Assembly: GCA_017467585.1 (NCBI GenBank)
Contig: JAFUSR010000004.1
Span: 283,563 to 347,562, forward strand
Source: Clostridia bacterium
GTDB lineage: Bacteria; Bacillota; Clostridia; Christensenellales; UBA1242
DNA: 64,000 bases
Direction of reading: 5' to 3'
Made by a program: the position numbers and the translations under genes. The number at the start of each line of letters is the position of its first letter. Position 1 is the stretch's first letter. Below are positions 44,768-52,159 of this stretch, piece by piece. The notes below the pieces were generated by a model, which saw nothing but the letters and a program-made list of their open reading frames with translations, did no database searches and was not told the origin of the DNA.

Positions 44768-44864
44768 ATTATATAATTATTTTGCAGTTATGTCAATTAT
44801 AAAATTTATTTTTTAAAAAGTTGTAAATAAAGTATTTACTTTTTTTTGCTTTTATGAATATAAT
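44768..44864. promoter_or_regulatory. Divergent promoters with a palindromic operator
   Basis: Minus strand: TTGACA (44796-44791), 17 bp, TATAAT (44773-44768) for the repressor. Plus strand: -10 TATAAT (44859-44864) with a TTTACT-like -35 (44835-44840) for the xis-int side. The perfect palindrome GTAAATA-AAG-TATTTAC (44823-44839) overlaps that plus-strand -35 and suits repression by the divergent gene product. Confidence 0.72.
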
Positions 44865-44992
44865 TCAAATGTAAGATGTAAATCTTGCTCAAAAGATAAC
44901 ACCCTTTTAGACTTTTGGTTTTACTAAATTGGGAAGCTTGTCAAGTGGACAGGCATTTAAAACCAAATATACTAAAAAAGGGGGTGATTAAA

Positions 44993-45193
44993 TTGGTCAG
45001 TCATTCAAGCAAGTCAAATGATTATTTTGATAATAAATCAGAAGAATTATTTTCTGCTTTATCTAGTTTAATTGGTAATCTTCGAGACTTAAATCGAGAT
45101 GAACTTTTAGATAAACTTATTGATTGTGTGAATTACTTAGTTGAATTTACGCAACCAGACTACTCATACAATGACGATGAATTGCCATTCTAG
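44993..45193 (+). CDS. Small helical protein ending in an SSB-like tip (NDDELPF)
   Basis: A 66-aa protein with TTG start at 44993, chosen because AAGGGGGTGA lies just upstream; the frame is open further 5' but without a site. The body is one or two helices (SEELFSALSSLIGNLRDL). The C-terminus is acidic and ends DDELPF, close to the SSB docking tip DDDLPF. There is no OB-fold, so it is not an SSB itself. It may recruit SSB-interacting host proteins to the island. Confidence 0.5.
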   Translation: MVSHSSKSNDYFDNKSEELFSALSSLIGNLRDLNRDELLDKLIDCVNYLVEFTQPDYSYNDDELPF

Positions 45194-45229
45194 TTGAGAT
45201 TGTTATTAAATTTATAAAGGAGAATTATT

Positions 45230-45412
45230 ATGGAGGCAAACAACAATAAAGTTTATGAGGATTATACAAGAGACGACTATAAAGCAATATTAACGCCAAT
45301 TTTAGAGGTTTATATTAATAAACTTGTAATGTTTGAGATGTTTGATGAATTGCGAAGTTTAGTAAATAAACTCATGAAGAAAATTGTAGCACTTTCAGAA
45401 GAATATTTTTAA
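45230..45412 (+). CDS. Small hypothetical helical protein
   Basis: A 60-aa acidic protein, mostly helical (YKAILTPILEVYINKLVMFEMFDEL). No family recognised. AAAGGAG precedes the ATG, and it is in line with the xis-int genes. Confidence 0.5.
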   Translation: MEANNNKVYEDYTRDDYKAILTPILEVYINKLVMFEMFDELRSLVNKLMKKIVALSEEYF

Positions 45413-45522
45413 TATTTAAAAGTTTTTAAAAAATGGTGGCTATTTTTTATGATGGTACTTATTATAATTAAACATTATCAAATTGGTAGTGTAAATAATC
45501 AAACATAATAAGGAGATAAAAA

Positions 45523-45849
45523 ATGAACATCAATTCAAGGAACAAAAGATTAAACACTTTAAAGTGTCAACTGGATAATTTAGTTAAGGAGCATAAAGAA
45601 ATTATGGATGAAACGCAAATGTTTTTAAATTACCCAGACATTTTAACTGGGGAGCAAGTCCAAGAGATACTTGGCATTAAGAGGACTACATATTATAGTC
45701 TTATTGATACAGAGGCAAATAAAGACGCCACATATATTAAAATTCCAGTTTTTAGGATTGGTACTAAGGTTAAAGTCCTAAAAAGAGATTTAATCCAGTT
45801 TGTTTTGGATTCTAGAGGTGGTCAAAATGGCAACACAGAAGCAGAATAA
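45523..45849 (+). CDS. Excisionase-like MerR-type helix-turn-helix protein
   Basis: A 108-aa protein. A short coiled N-terminus is followed by DILTGEQVQEILGIKRTTYYSLI and a wing ending VKVLKRDLIQFV, the pattern of Xis/HTH_17 proteins that read att-flanking DNA. It overlaps the integrase start by 23 bases, so the two are translationally coupled. It probably directs excision and represses or activates int. AAGGAG site present. Confidence 0.75.
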   Translation: MNINSRNKRLNTLKCQLDNLVKEHKEIMDETQMFLNYPDILTGEQVQEILGIKRTTYYSLIDTEANKDATYIKIPVFRIGTKVKVLKRDLIQFVLDSRGGQNGNTEAE

Positions 45850-47146
45850 TTTTGGAATCAAAAACACAGCCATAAAAAATGGCAAAGTTTGTATTGTCGT
45901 TAACTATTATGATGATAATGGCAAACGAAAGCAGTTCTGCAAAACTACCGATATTCCCGCAAAGGATGTCGGTAGAGGCAGAAAAAAAGAAGTTGAAAAA
46001 CTTCGAGATGAAATTGTTGAGCAATTTTATAAGGATAAAGAAGAAAAAGACCTTATAAAAAAGATGAGTAAAGAAAACCCTTTTTATCAATACAAGGAAA
46101 TGACTTTTTTGGAATTGTTAAATGCATATCTTGATTATAAACAAAGTCGCAATAAACATACGATTTTAACAAGGGATAATTATTTAAACTTTTTAAATGT
46201 TATAAAACAATATTTGTTAACAAACAATATTGAAAATATAAAGATGAAAGACATAACTACAGACTTTCTGGAAAACTTTTATAGTAACTATCTGCCAAAA
46301 AGAGTAACAAATAAAGGAACAACACTAAGTGCAAATACAATAATACATTATATGAACTTTATAAATCCTGCTTTACAATGGGCATACAAAAAAGATTGGA
46401 TAGAAAAAGACCCAACTAAGACAATCGAAAAACCTCAAATAATTCAAAAAGAAAGAAACGCATTAAGCAAAGATGAGGCTGTGAAATTATTCAAGTATTT
46501 AGATGACAAAGAAATGGGTTTTGCAATTCAAATTGGAATGATGTTGGGTTTGAGAAGGTCTGAAATTTTAGGTATCAAGACAAATGCTATTGACCTAATC
46601 AATAATAATGTCGCAATTCATGATAAATTGTTATACAAAAGTGGTTTATATATTACAAGTGAAAATGATACTAAATCAAATAAAAATAATGAAAGCAAAG
46701 GTTTAATGCCTCTAATGACTGTTTTAAATAGTATTATTTCAAAACAATTAGCAAGAATTGAGTATAATAAATCGGTGCTAGGAAGTCATTATAATAAAGA
46801 ATTTGAGGACTACTTGTGCGTGGATAATGAGGGCAACATTTATAAGCCAGATAGACTTACAAGAACTGCAGAAAGATATGCCAAAGAATGCTTGGGTAAA
46901 AAATATATTCTTCATGAAATATGCAGACACACTTGTGCTACCTTATTGGTAAGTGATGATACGACATTATCAGAAGTGCAACACTTTTTAAGACATTCTA
47001 GCATTAATACCACAAGTGCATTTTACACTCATTTAGCATTTTCAGATAGGATTCCATCAGCAAACAAAATTGAAGAAATACTAACAGGCAAAAAAGAACA
47101 ACAAAAATCAGAAGAAGAAAAAATTGAAAAAACAGAAAGGAATTGA
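45827..47146 (+). CDS. Tyrosine recombinase/integrase
   Basis: A 439-aa phage-type integrase: an N-terminal arm-binding domain, a SAM-like core-binding domain (about 85-190) and a catalytic domain. The catalytic domain shows MMLGLRRSEILGI (first Arg), HEICRHTCATLL (HxxR), LRHSSINTTSAFYTHL (His and nucleophile Tyr). It recombines the 9-bp core GATTTTGAG in the tRNA-Leu anticodon region. The ATG at 45827 lies inside the end of the excisionase gene, with GAGGTGG upstream. Confidence 0.93.
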   Translation: MATQKQNNFGIKNTAIKNGKVCIVVNYYDDNGKRKQFCKTTDIPAKDVGRGRKKEVEKLRDEIVEQFYKDKEEKDLIKKMSKENPFYQYKEMTFLELLNAYLDYKQSRNKHTILTRDNYLNFLNVIKQYLLTNNIENIKMKDITTDFLENFYSNYLPKRVTNKGTTLSANTIIHYMNFINPALQWAYKKDWIEKDPTKTIEKPQIIQKERNALSKDEAVKLFKYLDDKEMGFAIQIGMMLGLRRSEILGIKTNAIDLINNNVAIHDKLLYKSGLYITSENDTKSNKNNESKGLMPLMTVLNSIISKQLARIEYNKSVLGSHYNKEFEDYLCVDNEGNIYKPDRLTRTAERYAKECLGKKYILHEICRHTCATLLVSDDTTLSEVQHFLRHSSINTTSAFYTHLAFSDRIPSANKIEEILTGKKEQQKSEEEKIEKTERN

Positions 47147-47260
47147 GGAAAATTTGAGGAAATCTCAATCAAATACGAAAAAATAATAAAGCAACTGTTG
47201 TTGCAAAAATCTGTACAATAACAATTAAATAACTTGTATCAAAAACAAAAATTGAGGAAA
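47143..47260 (+). repeat. TTGAGGAAA direct repeats, putative integrase arm sites
   Basis: TTGAGGAAA occurs at 47143-47151, 47154-47162 and 47252-47260, between the integrase stop and the right core. A close copy, TTGAGGAAC, is near the left end at 35881-35889. Repeats flanking att cores next to int commonly bind the integrase N-terminus. Confidence 0.5.
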
Positions 47261-47302
47261 CTCTGAAGAGCAAAAAAAGTTTGGGCAATTTAATTATCGG
47301 CA

Positions 47303-47335
47303 TAAAAAAATACCAAACTGATATTGTTTGGTATT
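47303..47335 (-). terminator. Terminator downstream of the island-borne tRNA-Leu
   Basis: ATACCAAAC (47311-47319) and GTTTGGTAT (47327-47335) form a perfect 9-bp stem; read on the minus strand it is followed by a T run. It lies 4 bases beyond the tRNA 3' end. Confidence 0.85.
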
Positions 47336-47339
47336 ACTT

Positions 47340-47425
47340 TGGTCGGGGTGAAGGGACTTGAACCCTTACTCAGTTGCCCGAAACAGATTTTGAGTCTGTC
47401 GCGTCTGCCATTCCGCCACACCCCG
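47340..47425 (-). tRNA. tRNA-Leu(CAA), intact, carried by the island
   Basis: An 86-nt type II tRNA. Acceptor CGGGGTG/CACCCCG, anticodon arm ACAGA-CTCAAAA-TCTGT (anticodon CAA), long variable arm, T arm AAGGG/CCCTT around TTCAAGT, discriminator A and encoded CCA. Its body differs at many positions from the host tRNA it lies beside, so it is not a simple duplicate. Lying inside the two core repeats, it belongs to the island and would replace the tRNA that integration destroys. A first base of C is unusual. Confidence 0.93.
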
Positions 47426-47480
47426 ATGATGGGCTTATATTAAATTATATTGTTGATATGGTTCAGTATAGCCCAAATAA

Positions 47481-47521
47481 GATTTTGAGTCTGTTGCGTC
47501 TGCCAGTTTCACCACACCGGC
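47481..47521 (-). pseudogene. 5' half of the disrupted host tRNA-Leu(CAA) gene
   Basis: On the minus strand: acceptor strand GCCGGTG, D arm (GTGAAACTGGCAGAC) and the anticodon arm up to CTCAAAATC, then island DNA. It pairs exactly with the 3' half at 35630-35684. Its original promoter is intact upstream (47551-47579). Confidence 0.88.
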
Positions 47522-47550
47522 TCAATTCTTGATTTGCACCAAGTGTTTGT

Positions 47551-47579
47551 ATTCTATCATAACAAGCGCAAAAAATCAA
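47551..47579 (-). promoter_or_regulatory. Host tRNA-Leu promoter, now reading into the island tRNA
   Basis: On the minus strand: TTGATT (47579-47574), 17 bp, TAGAAT (47556-47551). Transcription passes the 41-nt 5' tRNA fragment and reaches the intact tRNA-Leu 55 bases further on; no better promoter is seen between them. Confidence 0.7.
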
Positions 47580-47653
47580 GTAATTTTTAAAAGCATATAC
47601 TTAACTGAATAACATATATTGTTTTGGGGCAAACTAGTTGTGGAGAAAAATTT

Positions 47654-48163
47654 ATGAAAAATAAAATCTTTACAATTGTTTTCGCCCTTGTTTTGGTTTC
47701 TGCTGGAATTGTGCTTGCGGCGTGTGGAGAGAAGGAGTGCAAAGAACTTCAACTTATGGGGGCTGGTGACAGAATTCATGACAGCTACACCTTTGCAAAT
47801 ACTGGGGTTACGCTATCTAAACTAGAAGAAAATAAGTTTGAAATTTCTGGTTCTGTTGATTATTTATCTTCCACAAAAGTTAAAGAAGAATTTAACATTG
47901 CAGACGATGTTAACCATGTTGTTGCACTTAAACTTCGCAATTGTTTGAGTGGAACTACGGTTAAAGATGAGGTTCAAATTGCCGTTGATGGGGTAAGAAA
48001 TTATGATGCAGAGCACTTAAATGGAGATGACTACACATTTATTATTTTGGAGGCTGCGCCATCTAGAACGGTTACTATTTCTGTTAAGTGGAGCGCAAAA
48101 ATGGAGGAGCAGACTTACACAATTTTAATGAGTGAAAATCTTACGTTGAAGCCTCAAGTTTAG
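47654..48163 (+). CDS. Small secreted lipoprotein, unknown function
   Basis: A 169-aa protein with signal peptide and lipobox (VLAACG). The mature domain is strand-rich with no recognised family (VKEEFNIADDVNHVVALKLRN). ATG 47654 chosen because it starts the signal peptide; GGAGAAAAA lies upstream. It is chromosomal, just outside the island's right junction. Confidence 0.6.
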   Translation: MKNKIFTIVFALVLVSAGIVLAACGEKECKELQLMGAGDRIHDSYTFANTGVTLSKLEENKFEISGSVDYLSSTKVKEEFNIADDVNHVVALKLRNCLSGTTVKDEVQIAVDGVRNYDAEHLNGDDYTFIILEAAPSRTVTISVKWSAKMEEQTYTILMSENLTLKPQV

Positions 48164-48192
48164 GACATTTGGTGAGCAGTTAATGTTTTTGT

Positions 48193-48222
48193 TTGTATAA
48201 CAGTTTTGGTTTATGATATAAT
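48193..48222 (+). promoter_or_regulatory. Promoter of polA
   Basis: TTGTAT (48193-48198), 18 bp, TATAAT (48217-48222), then a GTAGGTGA ribosome site. Confidence 0.65.
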
Positions 48223-48253
48223 TTTATTATACAAATAAAAAAGTAGGTGAATC

Positions 48254-50791
48254 ATGGCTAACAAACTTGTTGTTATTGATGGAAACAGTTTATTCTATCG
48301 TTCATTCTTCGCGCTTCCACTGTTATCTAACGCAAATGGTGAATATTCTAATGCTGTTTATGGCTTTGCGGTGCAAATAACAAAGATTATTGAGGTGTTA
48401 AAACCAACTCACATTGTTGTTGCTTTTGACGCGGGCAAACACACATTTAGAAATGATATGTATGATGGTTATAAGGCAACAAGAAAACCAATGCCAAGTG
48501 AACTAAAGTGTCAAATTGAGCCACTCAAAAAAATGCTTAAAATTATGAATATAGACTATCAAGAACTCGCAGGCTTTGAGGGAGACGACGTTGTTGGAAC
48601 ACTAGCTAAACGTTTTTCTGACACAGAAACAATTATTGTTACTGCCGACAGAGATACACTTCAACTTATTGATGACACAACCAAAGTCTATTTCACCAAA
48701 AAGGGAACCAGCGACCTTTATGAGGTAGATCGTGATGTTCTTATGAATGACTATGGTGTTGAGCCAAAACAGATTATTGATTTAAAGGCTCTGCAGGGCG
48801 ATTCTTCAGACAATATTCCTGGTGTTGCCGGCATTGGAGAAAAAACAGCGGTTAAACTTTTGCAAGAGTTTGGAACGGTAGAAAATGTTTATGAGAATTT
48901 AGATAAAATTAATGGCAAAGTGAAAGAGAAACTAGAAGCAAACAGGGACAATGCTTTTTTGAGCAAAAAACTTGCAACAATAAAAACTGACATTCCTCTT
49001 GAGTGTAATCTTGAAGATTGTAAATATGTTTACCCGTTTTCTAGTGAGGTTAAAGAGTTTTTCAAACACTATGAATTTAAATCTTTGCTTCGCAGAGAAG
49101 AGCTGTTTTCTGATGAAGAGGCAAACTCAACAGGTGCTCAAACAGAGGAAAGACAAAAAGCAATCGACCATATTGATTCAGACGAAAAACTGCAAAATTT
49201 GCAAGAAATTTTGCAAAAAACAAGCGAATTTGCGTTTTTTTATGATGAAAACAGTTTATATTTCAGTGACGGAAAAATTGAATTTGTTGTCGATTTGTTT
49301 CTGTTTAGAGCCGATATAATGTCAAAATTTTTGACGGATGTTTTTTCAACCTCATCAGAGAAAATTCTGTTTGACACAAAACAAACGAGACACTATTTAG
49401 ACAAAACAAATGTTACGTTCAACTCTATTTTTTTTGACATTTCAATTGCAAAGCACTTGATTGACGGCAGCAGTGTTAAAGGTCCTGATAGTGTTTTCCT
49501 AGACAATGAAGACAAGAAAACTCCGGCGACAATTTTGTTTGAACTCAAAAGAGAATATCTTAGCAAGCTTGAAGCTCTTGGCATGTATGGGCTATACCGA
49601 GATGTTGAACTTCCAATGACAACAGTTTTATATAACATGGAAGTTGCAGGTTTTAAAATTGATATAGATGTGTTGAATGAACTTTCTCTCAAATATAAAA
49701 ATGAATTGTCTGAACTTGAAAAACAGATTTATGAGCTTGTTGGCAGTGAGTTTAATATTAACAGTCCAAAGCAATTGGCGGAGGTGCTTTATCAAAAACT
49801 CGGTTTAAAGCATGGCAAAAAACAGAGCACTTCAGCAGACAAACTTGAAGCCCTTGCAGATGCTCATCCAGTTATTCCGCTGATTTTGCGCTATCGAAAA
49901 ATTGCTAAACTAAACAGCACTTATATTGAAGGATTTCGTCCTCATTTAGACAGTGATGGTCTTGTTCACACAACATTTAAACAAACACTCACAAACACCG
50001 GAAGATTGTCTTCCACTGAGCCAAATCTTCAAAATATTCCAGTTCGTAGTGAAGAAGGAAGGGTTGTGCGTTCAATGTTTGTTGCAAGAAGCAAGAATAA
50101 TGTTTTGATTGATGCAGACTACAGCCAAATTGAACTTAGATTGCTTGCGCATCTCACCGGTGATGAATATTTTATTGATTCATTTAACAACAACGAAGAT
50201 ATTCATACACGAACAGCCAGCCTTGTGTTTAAAGTTCCAATGAGTGAAGTAACTAAAGAAATGAGAAGAGTTGCCAAGGTTGTGAACTTTGGAATCATTT
50301 ATGGAATTAGCGAATTTGGCCTTGCTGGTGACCTTGGTATTAAGCCTTGGGAAGCTAAAGACCTAATTGAAAACTTTTATAGCCAACATCCAAAGGTTAA
50401 AAACTACATGGAATCGCAAGTTCGCTTGGCGAGAGAAACGGGAAGGGTGAGAACACTTCTTGGAAGAACTAGAAACATGCAAGAAATAAATAGCACAAAC
50501 TATATGGTTCGATCAATGGCTGAAAGGGCGAGCCAAAATATGCCACTTCAGGGCTCAGCTGCAGACATTGTTAAACTCGCAATGGTGAAGGTGTCTAAAG
50601 CATTAAAAGAAAACAAGCTGAAGGCAAAATTGATTTTGCAGGTTCATGACGAACTGATTGTTGATGCTCCAAAAGATGAAGCTGAAAAAGTTAAACAGCT
50701 TTTGAAAACCAGCATGGAAAATGCTTATAAGTTAAAAGTTCCACTAACTGTTGACGTTACTGAAAGTTATCGTTGGAGTGAGGGACACTAA
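48254..50791 (+). CDS. polA: DNA polymerase I
   Basis: An 845-aa family A polymerase. The 5'-3' exonuclease domain is at the N-terminus (VVIDGNSLFYRSFFA, GFEGDDVVGTLA, QGDSSDNIPGVAGIG). The middle domain (about 290-460) lacks the DxE and other acidic residues of a proofreading exonuclease, as in many Gram-positive PolA, so 3'-5' activity is probably absent. The polymerase domain has DADYSQIELRLLAHL, RRVAKVVNFGIIYG and QVHDELIVD. It fills repair gaps and removes Okazaki primers. The coaE/mutM genes often found after polA are missing here. Confidence 0.97.
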   Translation: MANKLVVIDGNSLFYRSFFALPLLSNANGEYSNAVYGFAVQITKIIEVLKPTHIVVAFDAGKHTFRNDMYDGYKATRKPMPSELKCQIEPLKKMLKIMNIDYQELAGFEGDDVVGTLAKRFSDTETIIVTADRDTLQLIDDTTKVYFTKKGTSDLYEVDRDVLMNDYGVEPKQIIDLKALQGDSSDNIPGVAGIGEKTAVKLLQEFGTVENVYENLDKINGKVKEKLEANRDNAFLSKKLATIKTDIPLECNLEDCKYVYPFSSEVKEFFKHYEFKSLLRREELFSDEEANSTGAQTEERQKAIDHIDSDEKLQNLQEILQKTSEFAFFYDENSLYFSDGKIEFVVDLFLFRADIMSKFLTDVFSTSSEKILFDTKQTRHYLDKTNVTFNSIFFDISIAKHLIDGSSVKGPDSVFLDNEDKKTPATILFELKREYLSKLEALGMYGLYRDVELPMTTVLYNMEVAGFKIDIDVLNELSLKYKNELSELEKQIYELVGSEFNINSPKQLAEVLYQKLGLKHGKKQSTSADKLEALADAHPVIPLILRYRKIAKLNSTYIEGFRPHLDSDGLVHTTFKQTLTNTGRLSSTEPNLQNIPVRSEEGRVVRSMFVARSKNNVLIDADYSQIELRLLAHLTGDEYFIDSFNNNEDIHTRTASLVFKVPMSEVTKEMRRVAKVVNFGIIYGISEFGLAGDLGIKPWEAKDLIENFYSQHPKVKNYMESQVRLARETGRVRTLLGRTRNMQEINSTNYMVRSMAERASQNMPLQGSAADIVKLAMVKVSKALKENKLKAKLILQVHDELIVDAPKDEAEKVKQLLKTSMENAYKLKVPLTVDVTESYRWSEGH

Positions 50792-50792
50792 A

Positions 50793-50816
50793 AAGCGCCA
50801 AAAGGCGCTTATTTTT
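50793..50816 (+). terminator. Terminator of polA
   Basis: AAGCGCC and GGCGCTT form a 7-bp GC-rich stem with an AAAA loop and a T-rich tail. Confidence 0.88.
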
Positions 50817-50947
50817 GTGCAATAACACGGTGTTATGTGTGGCATAATACCCCGAAATGTCTGGTGAAAACGCAAATTTGTGCCAAAAAACGCAAAATTT
50901 GAATTGCGATGTTAAAATAGTTTAAAAGACAGGCAATAATTAAAAAA

Positions 50948-51469
50948 ATGAAAAAAATTATTGCGATTTTTATTGTTGTTTTTTCAGTTGTGATGTTTGT
51001 GCTTTTGATGTTGGAATTTTATGTTATATTTCCGATTAATTACACAAGTGCAATCAAAAAGCACTCTTTAAACTATGGATTAAACCCTGCCTTAGTGGCA
51101 TCAATAATTTGCACAGAGAGCAAGTTTAATGCTGGTGCTAAATCGGCAAAGGGTGCCGCAGGGCTTATGCAACTTATGCCGTCGACTTTTAATTGGGTTG
51201 CTGATGAGCTTGGCGAAGATGTTAATTCAACTAACATTTTTGATGCAGAAACAAACATAAAATATGGTTGCTTTTATTTGAATTATCTTTTTAAAAAATA
51301 TCAAAACGAAATTTTTGTGCTTGCGTGTTACAATGCGGGCGAGGGTGTTGTGTGTTCCTGGGGCTCTGCAGATAACTTTTCTATTGAATTAATTCGCTAT
51401 GCCGAAACTAGAGCATATGTTAACAAGGTAGAGAGTTTAAAAAGATTTTATGCGAGTAGAATTGAATAG
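50948..51469 (+). CDS. Membrane-anchored lytic transglycosylase (SLT family)
   Basis: A 173-aa protein. The N-terminal span (about 4-27) anchors it outside. The SLT goose-lysozyme-like domain shows ICTESKFNAGAKSAKGAAGLMQLMP, with the catalytic Glu in TES, and LACYNAGEG. It cleaves peptidoglycan glycan strands to make anhydro-muropeptides. This gene is commonly found near polA in Clostridia. Confidence 0.9.
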   Translation: MKKIIAIFIVVFSVVMFVLLMLEFYVIFPINYTSAIKKHSLNYGLNPALVASIICTESKFNAGAKSAKGAAGLMQLMPSTFNWVADELGEDVNSTNIFDAETNIKYGCFYLNYLFKKYQNEIFVLACYNAGEGVVCSWGSADNFSIELIRYAETRAYVNKVESLKRFYASRIE

Positions 51470-51471
51470 TG

Positions 51472-51500
51472 TTGACAATTTTTTGTTTTGAATTTATACT
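51472..51500 (+). promoter_or_regulatory. Promoter of the ASCH-domain gene
   Basis: TTGACA (51472-51477), 17 bp, TATACT (51495-51500); GGTAGG is the ribosome site before ATG 51518. Confidence 0.85.
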
Positions 51501-51517
51501 ATATTCGGTAGGTAATT

Positions 51518-51862
51518 ATGGAAGATTTTGTTATAAGCATTTCTGATGGTTATTATTCAAAATTGGAAAGTGATAACGCAAGAGATATCATTTTGGTTAA
51601 TAATTTGCGCGTTCAAAAATATAAACAAGGCAATAGGCTTGTTGTTTTGAATGAGCAGACTCAAGAGTCTTTTGAAATCATTGTCAAAAACATGCTTTAT
51701 TTTGAAAATATAACCGATGCCATTGCGTTTGTTGGAAAAAAGTATCTTGGATTTTCAAATGCGACAACTCCGACAAAAATTGAAGATGAATTGCTTGTTC
51801 GCTATAAAGCTCAAGATGTTGATAAATATGGCGTTGTTGTTATTGAATATGACAAAATTTAA
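51518..51862 (+). CDS. ASCH-domain-like protein
   Basis: A 114-aa protein whose strand pattern (NRLVVLNEQTQESFEIIVKNMLYFENITDAIAFVG) and ending (DVDKYGVVVIEYDKI) fit the ASCH fold, a PUA-like RNA-binding barrel. Role unknown; in other bacteria some relatives act on modified nucleosides. Own consensus promoter. Confidence 0.6.
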   Translation: MEDFVISISDGYYSKLESDNARDIILVNNLRVQKYKQGNRLVVLNEQTQESFEIIVKNMLYFENITDAIAFVGKKYLGFSNATTPTKIEDELLVRYKAQDVDKYGVVVIEYDKI

Positions 51863-51889
51863 AAACTGACATAAAATTTAAAAATTGAC

Positions 51890-51918
51890 TTTACATTTTT
51901 TGTTATTTGTATTATACT
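51890..51918 (+). promoter_or_regulatory. Promoter of tRNA-Leu(AAG)
   Basis: TTTACA (51890-51895), 17 bp, TATACT (51913-51918). Confidence 0.75.
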
Positions 51919-51955
51919 ACTAGCAGTTTCTCTCCGATGAGGAAAAATGATGTAT

Positions 51956-52044
51956 GCGGATGTGGCGAAATTGGCACACGCGCAAGACTAAGGATCTTGT
52001 GCCGATACACTGGCTTGCAGGTTCAAGTCCTGTCATCCGCACCA
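51956..52044 (+). tRNA. tRNA-Leu(AAG), attachment site of the second element
   Basis: An 89-nt type II tRNA. Acceptor GCGGATG/CATCCGC, anticodon arm CAAGA-CTAAGGA-TCTTG (anticodon AAG), variable arm, T arm with GTTCAAGTC and encoded CCA. The tRNA is intact and lies just before a minus-strand integrase gene, the usual layout when an element has entered the 3' end of a tRNA gene. The matching 3'-end duplication was not seen up to 64000, so the other end lies beyond the window. Confidence 0.95.
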
Positions 52045-52069
52045 AGAATTGTCAGGAAATTCCTGACGG

Positions 52070-52099
52070 AATGGCACTTTTAATGAGTGCCATTTTTTG
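52070..52099 (+). terminator. Terminator after tRNA-Leu(AAG)
   Basis: ATGGCACT (52071-52078) and AGTGCCAT (52086-52093) form an 8-bp stem followed by T. A second small hairpin (GTCAGGAA/TTCCTGAC) lies just upstream. Confidence 0.85.
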
Positions 52100-52101
52100 T
52101 G

Positions 52102-52159
52102 CCCTAAATTTCAATTTTACCGAAATTTTTTGGGTCAAATTTTGGGTCAAAATTTAGGG
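52102..52159. repeat. Nested direct and inverted repeats beside the prophage integrase
   Basis: TTTTGGGTCAAA occurs twice in tandem (52128-52139, 52140-52151). A perfect 10-bp inverted repeat, CCCTAAATTT (52102-52111) and AAATTTAGGG (52150-52159), surrounds them. They lie between the tRNA terminator and the last codons of int and could be integrase arm sites. Confidence 0.55.

Larger units (their letters stand above)
35685..47489. mobile_element. Integrated plasmid-like island in tRNA-Leu(CAA)
   Basis: The boundaries are the 9-bp core GATTTTGAG at 35676-35684 and 47481-47489, each joined to one half of the same tRNA gene. Inside lie an iteron-bearing Rep gene, a primase-helicase, four helix-turn-helix regulators, an InlB-repeat lipoprotein, excisionase, tyrosine integrase and a substitute tRNA-Leu. 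Base use is more AT-rich than the chromosome on either side. No relaxase, capsid or terminase gene is visible, so it resembles an integrative plasmid or satellite island rather than a complete phage or conjugative element. Confidence 0.88.

Noticed and set aside
35685-47489. Island as a conjugative element or complete prophage
   Set aside because: No relaxase, coupling protein, type IV secretion, terminase, portal or capsid gene is visible.
47340-47521. The intact tRNA-Leu(CAA) as an original host tandem copy
   Set aside because: It lies between the two core repeats, on the island side of the 5' half. Had it been a downstream tandem host gene it would now be beside the 3' half at 35630.
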